The position numbers and the translations under genes were made by a program. Below are positions 45,681 through 53,224 of a stretch of DNA of 64,000 nt, piece by piece. The notes beneath the pieces were generated by a model. That model was not told the origin of the DNA, did no database searches, and was given only the letters and a program-made list of their open reading frames with translations. This DNA comes from AC-38 sp033856025 (lineage in GTDB: Bacteria; Actinomycetota; Thermoleophilia; Solirubrobacterales; Solirubrobacteraceae). Every line of letters starts with the position of its first letter. The stretch's first letter is position 1. Location of the stretch: NCBI GenBank assembly GCA_033856025.1, contig JAWVFQ010000007.1, forward strand, positions 42,334 through 106,333. Reading direction: 5' to 3'.

Positions 45681-46550
45681 ATGGCTAACGTCAGACGAAT
45701 GAGCGAGTTGACCGAAGAGTTCGGCCCATCGGCGGACGTGCGCGATGCGTTGGGCGTGATTACAGAGCTGGACGAAGCGCTCGGCATGCTCGTCGCCGGG
45801 CTGCGCGCCGCCTTCCCATCCGTTGGTCGCAGGCAGGAGTCCGCCGTCATGATGCAACACCTAGCGCCCGGCATTGAGCGGCTGTTGAAGCTCACCTATG
45901 TCCAGGCAACGCTGCACGCGACCGGCGAGAGGCCGACGCCCAAGCAAATGCGCGTGTACTCGCATGACGTACTCAGGCTTCTGAATGATCTTGCCGATCT
46001 CGCCGCGAACGCGCCGGAGTACGTCGGGCGTCTAGCGGTGCAGGACGATCTGAGTTTTGTCCGCGAGGACAAGGGTCTGCGCGCGATGCTGACCGTGCTG
46101 AGCCACTTCGGCGGGGGCGGTCGCTACGCCGTCCTAGATGGACTCCTCAAACCGCGTGCATGTCGCCGTCGGTCGTCATCCGCGACGCGGCGAGCACGAG
46201 CGCGCAGGCTGCGCCGAAGAAGGGCGGGATCGCGTCCGGCTCGTGCTCGCGCGTGCGGAACCGCGAGGTCTGGCGGCGGATATCGTCGGGTGAAGCGTCA
46301 CCCGCGATGCGGAACTTCGCCTCGACGAGCCTGCCGAACTCGGCGGCGGGGTCGTCCGTGTCGACTCCGAGCGCCTGCGCGGCGGCGCGAACGGCATCGT
46401 CGTCGCAGGCGAGCAGCACGACCTGTCCGGTCCGCTCCGGAGGCAGGACCGGCAGCAGCACGTCGAGTAGCGCCGCGCTCCAGCGCTCGTACGTCGACGA
46501 ACGACTGTCTGTCGCGGTCGCCGGTGCCTGTGCCTCAGTCACATCGTTGA
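45681..46550 (+). pseudogene. Truncated gene of a GRYxxLD-type hypothetical protein
   Basis: The frame from the ATG at 45681 reads as a good protein for about 155 residues (LLKLTYVQATLHATGERPTP, YSHDVLRLLNDLADLAANAP, LRAMLTVLSHFGGGGRYAVLD). After about 46145 it turns into an Arg-rich string that is antisense to the gene at 46147-46542. I read this as a gene that lost its 3' end at a deletion junction, with the open frame continuing only because of high GC. The family looks like mobile-element or phage-associated hypothetical proteins, by style only. Confidence 0.55.
46147..46542 (-). pseudogene. N-terminal fragment of an unknown larger protein
   Basis: A 131-residue frame starting at the GTG at 46542 (TEAQAPATATDSRSSTYERW, DVLLPVLPPERTGQVVLLAC, FRTREHEPDAIPPFFGAACA). 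It ends abruptly in SRMTTDGDMHAV at 46147, exactly where the convergent gene on the other strand also loses sense. Phrases like PPFFGAACALVLAASRM often begin much longer accessory proteins, so this is probably a truncated remnant. Whether the fragment is still translated is unknown. Confidence 0.55.
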
Positions 46551-46698
46551 AAATAGGACCACAGCCGGCGGTGGCCGCCGCCTGGACGGTTCGCTCAAGT
46601 ATCGGGGCGGAACGCCCGACCTGCAATGCCTCAAAGCGCTCAAGACACCTGGGCACCGAAAGCCCACTGGCGCACGACGATCGCACGGGGATTGAAGT

Positions 46699-46717
46699 TG
46701 GGACCGAATTGGGACCG
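46699..46717 (+). repeat. TGGGACCG direct pair 3
   Basis: TGGGACCG occurs at 46699-46706 and 46710-46717, separated by AAT, about 60 bases from the 3' end of intact tRNA-His and inside the element's right end. Confidence 0.6.
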
Positions 46718-46747
46718 GCACACCGCCGCCCGCCACATCCACCAACA

Positions 46748-46770
46748 AGAAAACCCCGCCTACGCGGGGC
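46748..46770 (-). terminator. Intrinsic terminator of tRNA-His
   Basis: On the minus strand CCCCGC-GTAG-GCGGGG is followed by TTTTCTT, a strong stem plus T-run 10 bases after the tRNA 3' end. A near-identical hairpin accompanies the partial tRNA copy at 44945. Confidence 0.85.
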
Positions 46771-46779
46771 TTTCCTCAG

Positions 46780-46852
46780 GGTGAGCGACGGGACTCGAAC
46801 CCGCGACCACCTGGACCACAACCAGGAGCTCTACCAGCTGAGCTACGCCCAC
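46780..46852 (-). tRNA. tRNA-His(GTG)
   Basis: A complete cloverleaf. The acceptor GTGGGCG pairs with CGCTCAC, the D stem is GCTC/GAGC, the anticodon stem CCTGG/CCAGG with loop TTGTGGT (anticodon GTG), and the T arm carries TTCGAGT. The base before it is G and can pair with discriminator C73, the G-1:C73 identity pair of tRNA-His. CCA is not encoded. Its 3' half is duplicated at 44971-45014. Confidence 0.97.
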
Positions 46853-46867
46853 CGCGGGGGGTGGAGT

Positions 46868-48154
46868 CTAGCGTTGGGCTCGGGCTGGGCTGAGGTGCGT
46901 CGTGCTCGTCCGCCAGGCGACGTGGGCCGGGTCCAGGAGGGAGCGGACGGCGATCCGGACGCGCAGGCCGGCCCGGGTTTGCAGCCGGGCCCGGGCCCCG
47001 GCGGTGACACGCAGCGCGAACGTTCGCCGCGCCCCCGCGGACAGCTCGAAGGCGCGCTCGCCGATCCGGCGGCGCGCGGCGCGCAGGTGGACCGTGCCGG
47101 CGCAGGCTCCGCCGCCCGGCGGGCAGCGCAGGGTGACGCGGACCAGCCCGCGCGGCGACACGCGCAGGCCGCGGCGTCCCGGGGACACGGCCCGCGCCAC
47201 CGCCCCGCGCAGCGCCGGCCGCGCGCCGGCCTGGCCCCACGCCGGGTCCTGGCCGCCGAAGCGTGCGCAGCGGGCGTCGCGCGCCGCCGGGCCCGCCCCG
47301 GGCTTGTACGCGGTGTTCGCCTGGATGAACCGGGCCTCGGCCTCGGCCTGGGCCTCGATGTCGCTCGCCACCATCCGCCGGTCGGCGTCCGTCGGCGCGG
47401 CGGCCAGTCGCTCGGCGTTGCGCCAGGCCGCCTCTCGCCAGTCGACGAGGATCGAGAAGATCGCCTCGTCGTCGAAGTCCGTCCCGGGCGCGTCGTAGTC
47501 GTCGATCGAGTCGTCGAAGCGCTGCGCGAGCTCGGCGAGCATCGGCTTGTACATCGCCCGCAGCCGCGCGTTGCCCGAGTCGTGCTCGTCCTTGCGCGAC
47601 GTCCCGTCCGGCTGTGTCAGCCCGGCGTGCCAGAGCATGAACGGGAAGTCGCGGTTGATGTGGCCGTTCATCGACAGCAGCAGGTTCCCGATGCCCTCCA
47701 CCTCCCGCCCGTGGGCGGTGTCGAAGGCGATCCGCCAGGCCGGCGGCACCAGCTCGCGGCGGCCCGCCGCCCAATTGTCGTACGCGGCGAAGTACACGCG
47801 CGCGAAGATCGCGTCGAGGTGGTTGATCCAGACCAGCTCGGGATAGAAGCCGGCGTCGATCCCGCGGCGGATGTCCTCCGTCACGCGGATGTAGGTGAGC
47901 GAGAACACCGCGTTGTGCTCGCAGCGCGGGATCACGGTGTGGAAGCGCCGGTACATCTCGGCCACCGTGCGGTCGATGCAGGCGCGCGACCCGCTCGTGC
48001 AGTCCTTCGTCGCGTCGCGCGCCACGTTGCTGGGGAAGCCGGCGTAGGCGGAGTTCCAGTCCGAGTACGCCGCGTCCTGGGCAACGGCGGGGGCGGCCGG
48101 CCCCAGCGCAAAGCCCAGGCCCAGCAGCCCCGCCACCAGCGCCGCGCGCCTCAC
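46868..48154 (-). CDS. DUF5995 family exported protein with beta-rich tail
   Basis: A 428-residue protein. The GTG at 48154 starts a signal peptide (RRAALVAGLLGLGFALGPAAPAVAQ). The DUF5995 core (about residues 50-250) has EMYRRFHTVIPRCEHNAVFS, TYIRVTEDIRRGIDAGFY, WRIAFDTAHGREVEGIGNLL and MNGHINRDFPFMLW, with conserved His and Asp that could bind metal. The last 130 residues are a basic beta-rich domain with a Cys pair (RCPPGGGACAG). The family function is unknown. It overlaps the JmjC gene by four bases (GTGA). Confidence 0.85.
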   Translation of the reverse strand: MRRAALVAGLLGLGFALGPAAPAVAQDAAYSDWNSAYAGFPSNVARDATKDCTSGSRACIDRTVAEMYRRFHTVIPRCEHNAVFSLTYIRVTEDIRRGIDAGFYPELVWINHLDAIFARVYFAAYDNWAAGRRELVPPAWRIAFDTAHGREVEGIGNLLLSMNGHINRDFPFMLWHAGLTQPDGTSRKDEHDSGNARLRAMYKPMLAELAQRFDDSIDDYDAPGTDFDDEAIFSILVDWREAAWRNAERLAAAPTDADRRMVASDIEAQAEAEARFIQANTAYKPGAGPAARDARCARFGGQDPAWGQAGARPALRGAVARAVSPGRRGLRVSPRGLVRVTLRCPPGGGACAGTVHLRAARRRIGERAFELSAGARRTFALRVTAGARARLQTRAGLRVRIAVRSLLDPAHVAWRTSTTHLSPARAQR

Positions 48155-49386
48155 CGCGCCACCGGCCGCAGGAAGCCCTCGCGGATGAGGCGCCGGACCA
48201 GCACGAGCCGTCCCGCCTCGTCCAGGCGCCCCGGCAGGTCGCCCGCTGTGAACCGGCCCTCGGCCTCCGCGACGAATCGCACCAGGTCGGCGAGGCGCTC
48301 CGGGAGCGCGACTTCCTTCCCCTCGAAGCGCAGCGTCGCGCCGTCCACGTCCGCGATCACGGTGGGTCGGCGCTCGACCGCGTCGCCCACGCCCAGGTGC
48401 TCGGCCGCGCGCAGCGCCGCCAGCTGGTCGTCCAGGATCGGCCGCCGCCCGGCCACGAACCGGCGCCGTGCCCGAGCCGCCACGCCCGCGGCCGACACGT
48501 CGAGGCCGTCGAGCAGGCCGGCGGGCAGATCGCCGACGGGCCCCACCGTCCGGCGCAGCTCGACGTCGTCCGCGGCGAGCTCGTCCAGCGCGGCGCGCAG
48601 GGCGTCCAGGCGCGTCGGCGGATGGAGCCCCACCGTCAGGTGCAGCGAGTCGGCCTGCGTGGCCACCGCCTCGTGCGGCCACCCGCGCGGGATGTACAGC
48701 GTGTCACCGGGCCGCAGCGTCAGCTCCTCGCACGGCTCCCCGGCGTCGAAGGCGGGCGACCACTTCTGCGTCTTCAGGGGCAGCTCGAGCACCGGCGGGT
48801 AGATCCGCCAGCGCTTCTCCCCCGCCACCTGCAGGACGAACACGTCATGCGTGTCGTGGTGCACGGCGAAGCCCTGCGCGGTCGCCGGAGTGAGGTAGGC
48901 GTTGGCCTGGACCCCGAACCCCAGCGCCCGCTCCAGCCCTCGGCAGTACACCGCCACCGGGTGGAAGTGCAGGTGCAGCGCCTGGAGGATGATCGTGGCG
49001 CCGTCGGCGTACTCCGCCGCCACCCGGTCCACCTGGGCCAGGCCGGAGAAGCGCCCCGGACTCCACGGCACGTCCTCGGTGTAGCCCGACAGCGGCACCT
49101 GCGACCCGTCTCGGGCCAGCCGGAACGCGGGGACGCGCACGCCGGTCGCGCACACCAGCTCCTCGGCCGCCTCGACCGAGAGGACGTCGTCGAAGCGTCC
49201 CGCCTCGTCGCGCTCCAGGCGCAGCGGCGCTCGCTCCCAATGGCGCGCCAGGAAGTCCTCGAGCCCCAGGGGGCCGAGGGTCAGCTCGGCCGCGCCCGCG
49301 GGCGCGGCGGCCCCGCGCGGCAGCGCGCTAGGCGGCGGAGCTGTCGTCGCCGGTGTCGGAGGTGTCGCCGGCGTCGCCGGCGTCAT
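48151..49386 (-). CDS. JmjC/Cupin_4 Fe(II)/2-oxoglutarate oxygenase
   Basis: About 411 residues. The double-stranded beta-helix core has HxD at His176/Asp178 (FAVHHDTHDVFVLQVAGEKRWRIYP) and the distal His238 (YIPRGWPHEA), the iron triad of ribosomal-oxygenase-like JmjC proteins. The C-terminal winged-helix-like part (RRPTVIADVDGATLRFEGKE...) also fits that family. The ATG at 49386 is the nearest start and overlaps the repeat-peptide gene; a GTG at 49416 is possible. The first 30 residues (Thr/Pro/Ala) are just the repeat DNA in another frame. Known relatives hydroxylate Arg or His of ribosomal proteins. Confidence 0.85.
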   Translation of the reverse strand: MTPATPATPPTPATTAPPPSALPRGAAAPAGAAELTLGPLGLEDFLARHWERAPLRLERDEAGRFDDVLSVEAAEELVCATGVRVPAFRLARDGSQVPLSGYTEDVPWSPGRFSGLAQVDRVAAEYADGATIILQALHLHFHPVAVYCRGLERALGFGVQANAYLTPATAQGFAVHHDTHDVFVLQVAGEKRWRIYPPVLELPLKTQKWSPAFDAGEPCEELTLRPGDTLYIPRGWPHEAVATQADSLHLTVGLHPPTRLDALRAALDELAADDVELRRTVGPVGDLPAGLLDGLDVSAAGVAARARRRFVAGRRPILDDQLAALRAAEHLGVGDAVERRPTVIADVDGATLRFEGKEVALPERLADLVRFVAEAEGRFTAGDLPGRLDEAGRLVLVRRLIREGFLRPVAR

Positions 49387-49561
49387 CGCCGGTGTCTGAG
49401 GTGTCGCTCGTGTCACCGGAGTCGTCGCCCGTGTCCGTGGTGTCGCCGGCGTCCCCCGTGTCGTCGCCGGTGTCGGCGACGGCCTCGGCGGACCCCTGCC
49501 CGTCGACCGGCTGGGTCACGATCTCCTCGTCGGTGAGCGTCTCTTCCCCTGGATCCGTCAT
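49328..49561 (-). CDS. Small Asp-rich peptide with 13-residue repeats
   Basis: A 77-residue acidic protein. The first 30 residues look like a leader (MTDPGEETLTDEEIVTQPVD). Residues 31-43, 44-56 and 57-69 are three units of TGDD-x-GD-x-x-DT-x-D, and 70-77 (TGDDSSAA) is a partial fourth. A very strong ribosome site, GAGGAGAGG, stands five bases before the ATG at 49561, the best evidence that it is translated. It overlaps the start of the JmjC oxygenase gene. It could be a modified (RiPP-like) precursor or a metal-binding peptide. The function is unknown. Confidence 0.72.
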   Translation of the reverse strand: MTDPGEETLTDEEIVTQPVDGQGSAEAVADTGDDTGDAGDTTDTGDDSGDTSDTSDTGDDAGDAGDTSDTGDDSSAA

Positions 49562-49643
49562 GCACGCCTCTCCTCGGTCGCTTGGCGGCCGATGCTACTC
49601 CGGTCAGACGGGCGCCCGCTGACCGCGGCACAACTGCGGCCGC

Positions 49644-50336
49644 TCAACGAGCCCAGCGGCCGACCAAGCGCTGGCTCGCGCGGCGCGCCAAGTAGCCGGC
49701 CCGCGCGGCCGGCGGCAGATGACCGCGGGCACGGCGATGGTTGTACCCCTGCGTCCACCAGCCCTCGCCGAATGGATCGACGGCGGGGGCGGTGGTGCGG
49801 CGGAAGAACGCCATGTCCTCCACGACCTCAAGCAGCTCCCACATTGCGTCGACCTTCAGCACGGCGAACAGATTGGCGATCGTGCGAATCTGGAGGTCGT
49901 CGACCGCCAAGAGCCCACCGGGCCGGATGTGCGGGTAAACGGCCCAGTACTCCAGGTCGGGGAATGGATAGGCGTGCGGACCGTCGAGGAGCGCGAGGTC
50001 CAGCGATGCCTCGAACTCGTGATGCAGCAGGGTGCGCTGGGTGGGCCCGATGACGAACCGGACCCGCGCCGCCGCCAGCAGCGGCGAGGAACGTACCCGG
50101 ACCAAGCTGTCTCCACCGTCCGTGTCGTCCTGCGTGAACACGAGGTGGTCGGGGCTGAGGTGCGAGAGCACCAGTGTCGTCTTGCCGGTACCGGTCTCCA
50201 CACTGTGGGAGATGGGGCCCGACGTCGACGCGTGACGCTGCAGCGCCTCCAGCGCGGCCGGGCCGACCGTGCCCGCTCCGTGCCAATCCCGGGGCAGCGC
50301 GGCCACCTCTCGCCGCAGGGCTTCCACCGCGTTCAC
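49644..50336 (-). CDS. Class I SAM-dependent methyltransferase-like protein
   Basis: A 230-residue protein with a Rossmann methyltransferase core. Motif I is SHSVETGTGKTTLVLSHL, followed by FTQDDTDGG, the acidic LDLALLDGPHAYPFPDLEYW and HIRPGGLLAVDDL, as in the Methyltransf_24/TylF-like group. The last 50 residues are basic. The GTG at 50336 is used. It lies 82 bases upstream of the repeat peptide on the same strand, and divergent from the glycosyltransferase pair. The substrate could be a sugar or a small molecule. Confidence 0.78.
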   Translation of the reverse strand: MNAVEALRREVAALPRDWHGAGTVGPAALEALQRHASTSGPISHSVETGTGKTTLVLSHLSPDHLVFTQDDTDGGDSLVRVRSSPLLAAARVRFVIGPTQRTLLHHEFEASLDLALLDGPHAYPFPDLEYWAVYPHIRPGGLLAVDDLQIRTIANLFAVLKVDAMWELLEVVEDMAFFRRTTAPAVDPFGEGWWTQGYNHRRARGHLPPAARAGYLARRASQRLVGRWAR

Positions 50337-50426
50337 GCGAGCGACCGTAGTACACGAGGCACGTGATCGCGAGGCCTCATCGGCCCGGCGTGGCGTCCCA
50401 GCTGTCCCTGAACTAAGGTGCCCCCG

Positions 50427-50561
50427 GTGTCGCGTTTACGCTGGTTGTGGCCGGGTTTCGCGCACCTGGCCGTACTTTGGTGGTTCGCGGCGGCGCAGCC
50501 CGCGTACGACCTCATATCCGACCAGCCGGAGTTCTTCGGAAGCGGCCACCCCCTCAAGTGA
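50427..50561 (+). CDS. 44-residue peptide coupled to glycosyltransferase
   Basis: A short frame from the GTG at 50427 (SRLRWLWPGFAHLAVLWWFA, AAQPAYDLISDQPEFFGSGH). It has one Trp-rich membrane helix. Its TGA overlaps the GTG of the next gene (GTGA, 50558-50561), a strong sign of coupled translation. AAGG lies upstream. It may be a small partner of the membrane transferase. Confidence 0.6.
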   Translation: MSRLRWLWPGFAHLAVLWWFAAAQPAYDLISDQPEFFGSGHPLK

Positions 50562-52054
50562 GGGTCCGGGAGCGTCAAGGGCGCAGTGCTTGGCCGCTCG
50601 CCGCCCTGGTGATGGGGTTTGCTGCGACGCGAGTGATCTATCGGCTGGTCGGGGTGCGATTCGACGGTGCGCGGCTGGGAACGACCCTGCAGTTCATCGA
50701 CCCTCAGCTGCTGCGCGAGGATCTCGTGTCCAGCCTGTGGCACCTTCACTATCAGCCCCCCCTTTACAACCTGTACCTCGGTCTCGTTCTCAAGGCCTCC
50801 GGGGACGACGGGACCACCATCTTCCACGCGACCTACCTCCTGGCCGGGCTGGCACTCGCCCTCGCGTTGTACGCGCTGATGTGCCGTTTGGGCGTGCGGG
50901 CGGGGTGGAGCGCCGCAATCGCCCTCGGATTCGCTGCGAGCCCGGCGATCGTCCTCTACGAGAACTGGCTGTATGTGGAGTACCTGGTGGCGGCCGCGCT
51001 GACCCTGAGCGCCGTGCTGCTACACCGCTTTGCCGCAGGGGCAGGCGCGGGCAACGCCGTCGCGGCGTTCTGGTTGCTTGGCGGGATAGTGCTCTCGCGA
51101 ACGTTGTTCCACCTTGTGTGGCTGGTCGGGATCGCCGGCATCGTCGTCCTGCTTCTGCCGGGCCGGCGGCGCGAGGTGTTACTGGCCGCGATCGTGCCTG
51201 TGGCCCTGTGCGCCGCGGTGTACGGGAAGAACCTGGTCCAGCAGGGCAGCTTCTCCGCCTCGACGTGCACCGGCGTCAATCTTTACGACATCTCGACGAA
51301 CGAGCTGTCGCCGTCCGAGCGCGCACATCTCGTTGCGCGGGGCGAGCTGTCGCGGTTCGCGTTGCTCAACCCGAACTTCCTGCCGCGCCGGCTCGTTCGG
51401 GGGGGCAGGCCGACGGGCGTCAGATTGCTTGACGAGCCGGTCAAGTCCACCGGCGCGCCGAACCTGAACGCGACCGGGTACAAGGGGCCGTGCCGACGGT
51501 ACGCCGCGGATGCGCGAACCGTGATCCGCAGACATCCACGGGCCTATGCAACGGGCGTCGCGAACGCGGTGCTGATCTTCCTGCGGCCGAGCTCCGACTA
51601 CAAGTACCTCGACCGCGACAACGTGCGCGAGGTGAAGGGACCTGAGCGAGTCATGGCAGCGGCCGTGATGGGGCAGTTCGAGCGCACGCCGGTCACCTTG
51701 GACCTGGAAAAGAACCTGCGCGCGATCGGCTGGTTCATCCTGCTCGGATACGGCGCGGCCGTCGCGATCGCGGTGGGGACACTCGCAACCGCGCGCCGCG
51801 GCCGGACATGGGACGCGCCCGCGGCGCTGGTAGCAGCCCTGTTCCTAGCCACGTTCGCCTGGGTGACGCTCGCCGGCACGCTGTTCGATGTCGGAGAGAA
51901 CAACCGTTTCAGGTTCCCGGTGGATCCGCTGGCGCTCGCGGTGCTCGCCGGGGGCGTCGCCCGCCACCTGTCGCGGAGGGCCGGCGCGCATGGGTCCGTC
52001 GCGGCCGCTCCAGACGGCCCATCGGTGCGTCCTCCGGCAGATGTCGGCCCGTAG
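50558..52054 (+). CDS. Membrane glycosyltransferase-like protein (GT39/ArnT type)
   Basis: A 498-residue protein with about ten membrane helices. The first loop contains FDGARLGTTLQFIDPQLLRED and HYQPPLYNLYLGL, the acidic and QPPLYN-type segment of the GT-C (PMT/ArnT) fold. A periplasmic domain with Cys residues (SASTCTGVNLYDISTNELSP) follows mid-protein. The GTG at 50558 is coupled to the small upstream peptide. Likely it transfers a sugar from a lipid carrier outside the membrane. Donor and acceptor unknown. Confidence 0.8.
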   Translation: MRVRERQGRSAWPLAALVMGFAATRVIYRLVGVRFDGARLGTTLQFIDPQLLREDLVSSLWHLHYQPPLYNLYLGLVLKASGDDGTTIFHATYLLAGLALALALYALMCRLGVRAGWSAAIALGFAASPAIVLYENWLYVEYLVAAALTLSAVLLHRFAAGAGAGNAVAAFWLLGGIVLSRTLFHLVWLVGIAGIVVLLLPGRRREVLLAAIVPVALCAAVYGKNLVQQGSFSASTCTGVNLYDISTNELSPSERAHLVARGELSRFALLNPNFLPRRLVRGGRPTGVRLLDEPVKSTGAPNLNATGYKGPCRRYAADARTVIRRHPRAYATGVANAVLIFLRPSSDYKYLDRDNVREVKGPERVMAAAVMGQFERTPVTLDLEKNLRAIGWFILLGYGAAVAIAVGTLATARRGRTWDAPAALVAALFLATFAWVTLAGTLFDVGENNRFRFPVDPLALAVLAGGVARHLSRRAGAHGSVAAAPDGPSVRPPADVGP

Positions 52055-52122
52055 CTTTCCGTACATACCGTGCGTAGTGTCATGGCATGGCGGGGCGGCG
52101 GGCTAGACCGACGTTCGGCGAG

Positions 52123-52196
52123 TGGCCCCGGCAGGACTCGAACCTGCGACCCGCTGCTTAGAAGGCAGCCGCTCTATCCACCTGAGCTACGGGGCC
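52123..52196 (-). tRNA. tRNA-Arg(TCT)
   Basis: A complete 74-base cloverleaf. The acceptor GGCCCCG pairs with CGGGGCC, the anticodon stem is GCTGC/GCAGC with loop CTTCTAA (anticodon TCT), and the T arm carries TTCGAGT. Discriminator A, CCA not encoded. It reads the rare codons AGA/AGG in this GC-rich genome. Confidence 0.96.
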
Positions 52197-52219
52197 CCGC
52201 GCAGATGTTCCCACGCGGC

Positions 52220-53209
52220 TCAGCCGGCGAGGTCCAGCACGACCTTGCCGGTCGCGCCGCGCGAGTCGATCAGGCGCAGGGCGTCGGCCGCCTGGTCGAG
52301 CGTGAAGCGCGCGCCGACCAGGGGCCGGACGAACCCGGCCTCGACCAGCCGCTCGATCTCGGCGCCGATCTCGCGGTTGACCTCGGGCTTGGCCATCACA
52401 TACGCGCCCCAGCCCGCGCCGACGACCTCGGTGTTCTTGAGCAGCAGGCGGTTCACCTTGACCTCGGGGATGGAGCCGCCCGTGAACCCGACGACGACCA
52501 GCCGCCCGCCCTCGGCCAGCGAGCGCAGGCTGTCGGTGAAGCGGTCGCCCCCCACCGGGTCCAGGACCAGGTCGACGCCGCCGCCCGAGAGCTCGCGCGC
52601 CGCGTCCTTCCAGTCGCCGTCAGAGCGCACGACCTCGTCGGCGCCCGCCTCGCGGGCCACCGCTTCCTTCTCGTCCGACGACACCACCGCGATCGTCCGC
52701 GCGCCCAGGCCCTTGGCCACCTGCAGCGACGCGGTCCCCACCCCGCCGGCGGCCCCGTGGACGAGCACCGTCTCGCCCTCCGCCAGCCGCCCGCGCAGCT
52801 TCAGCGAGAAGTAGGCCGTGTGGTAGTTGAGGACGAGGCCCGCCCCCTGCGCGAAGTCCAGCCCGGCCGGGAGCGCGAACGTCAGGTACTCCGGCGCCAC
52901 CGCCACCTCGGCGAACCCGCCGAGCATCGCCATCGCCGCCACCCGGTCGCCCTCGCGCACGGCCGCGCCCTCGGGCGCGCTGCGCACCACGCCGGCCACC
53001 TCGGCCCCCGGCACGAACGGCAGCTCGGGCTTGAACTGGTACTCGCCGCGAGTCTGGAGCACCTCTGGGAAGGAGACGCCGGCCGCCTTGACCTCGATGA
53101 CCACGCCGCTGCCGGGCGTGAGCATGTGCGAGGCCTCGGGCTCGGGGAGCTCCACGTGCTCCAGCGCCGAGTCCGGCCCCGTCAGCTGCGTGATCTGAAC
53201 CGCCCTCAC
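52220..53209 (-). CDS. NADPH:quinone oxidoreductase-like MDR protein
   Basis: A 329-residue medium-chain dehydrogenase/reductase without the structural zinc cysteines, so of the quinone-oxidoreductase type. AAGVSFPEVLQTRGEYQFKPELPFVPGAEVAGVV is the catalytic domain start. The cofactor motif is VHGAAGGVGTASLQVAKGLGA. The end ATGKVVLDLAG is typical. It could also serve as an enoyl reductase. The GTG at 53209 is used. It follows the exported trio on the same strand by 15 bases. Confidence 0.92.
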   Translation of the reverse strand: MRAVQITQLTGPDSALEHVELPEPEASHMLTPGSGVVIEVKAAGVSFPEVLQTRGEYQFKPELPFVPGAEVAGVVRSAPEGAAVREGDRVAAMAMLGGFAEVAVAPEYLTFALPAGLDFAQGAGLVLNYHTAYFSLKLRGRLAEGETVLVHGAAGGVGTASLQVAKGLGARTIAVVSSDEKEAVAREAGADEVVRSDGDWKDAARELSGGGVDLVLDPVGGDRFTDSLRSLAEGGRLVVVGFTGGSIPEVKVNRLLLKNTEVVGAGWGAYVMAKPEVNREIGAEIERLVEAGFVRPLVGARFTLDQAADALRLIDSRGATGKVVLDLAG

Positions 53210-53224
53210 GGGCGGCGACTCTAC

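Noticed and set aside
46543..46821. Upstream extension of the minus-strand fragment through the tRNA-His region
   Set aside because: The extension would translate tRNA-His and its terminator; the GTG at 46542 starts the protein-like part.
49331..49478. Regular 39-base repeats as a CRISPR array
   Set aside because: Units are contiguous without spacers, lie inside a coding frame and no cas gene is near.
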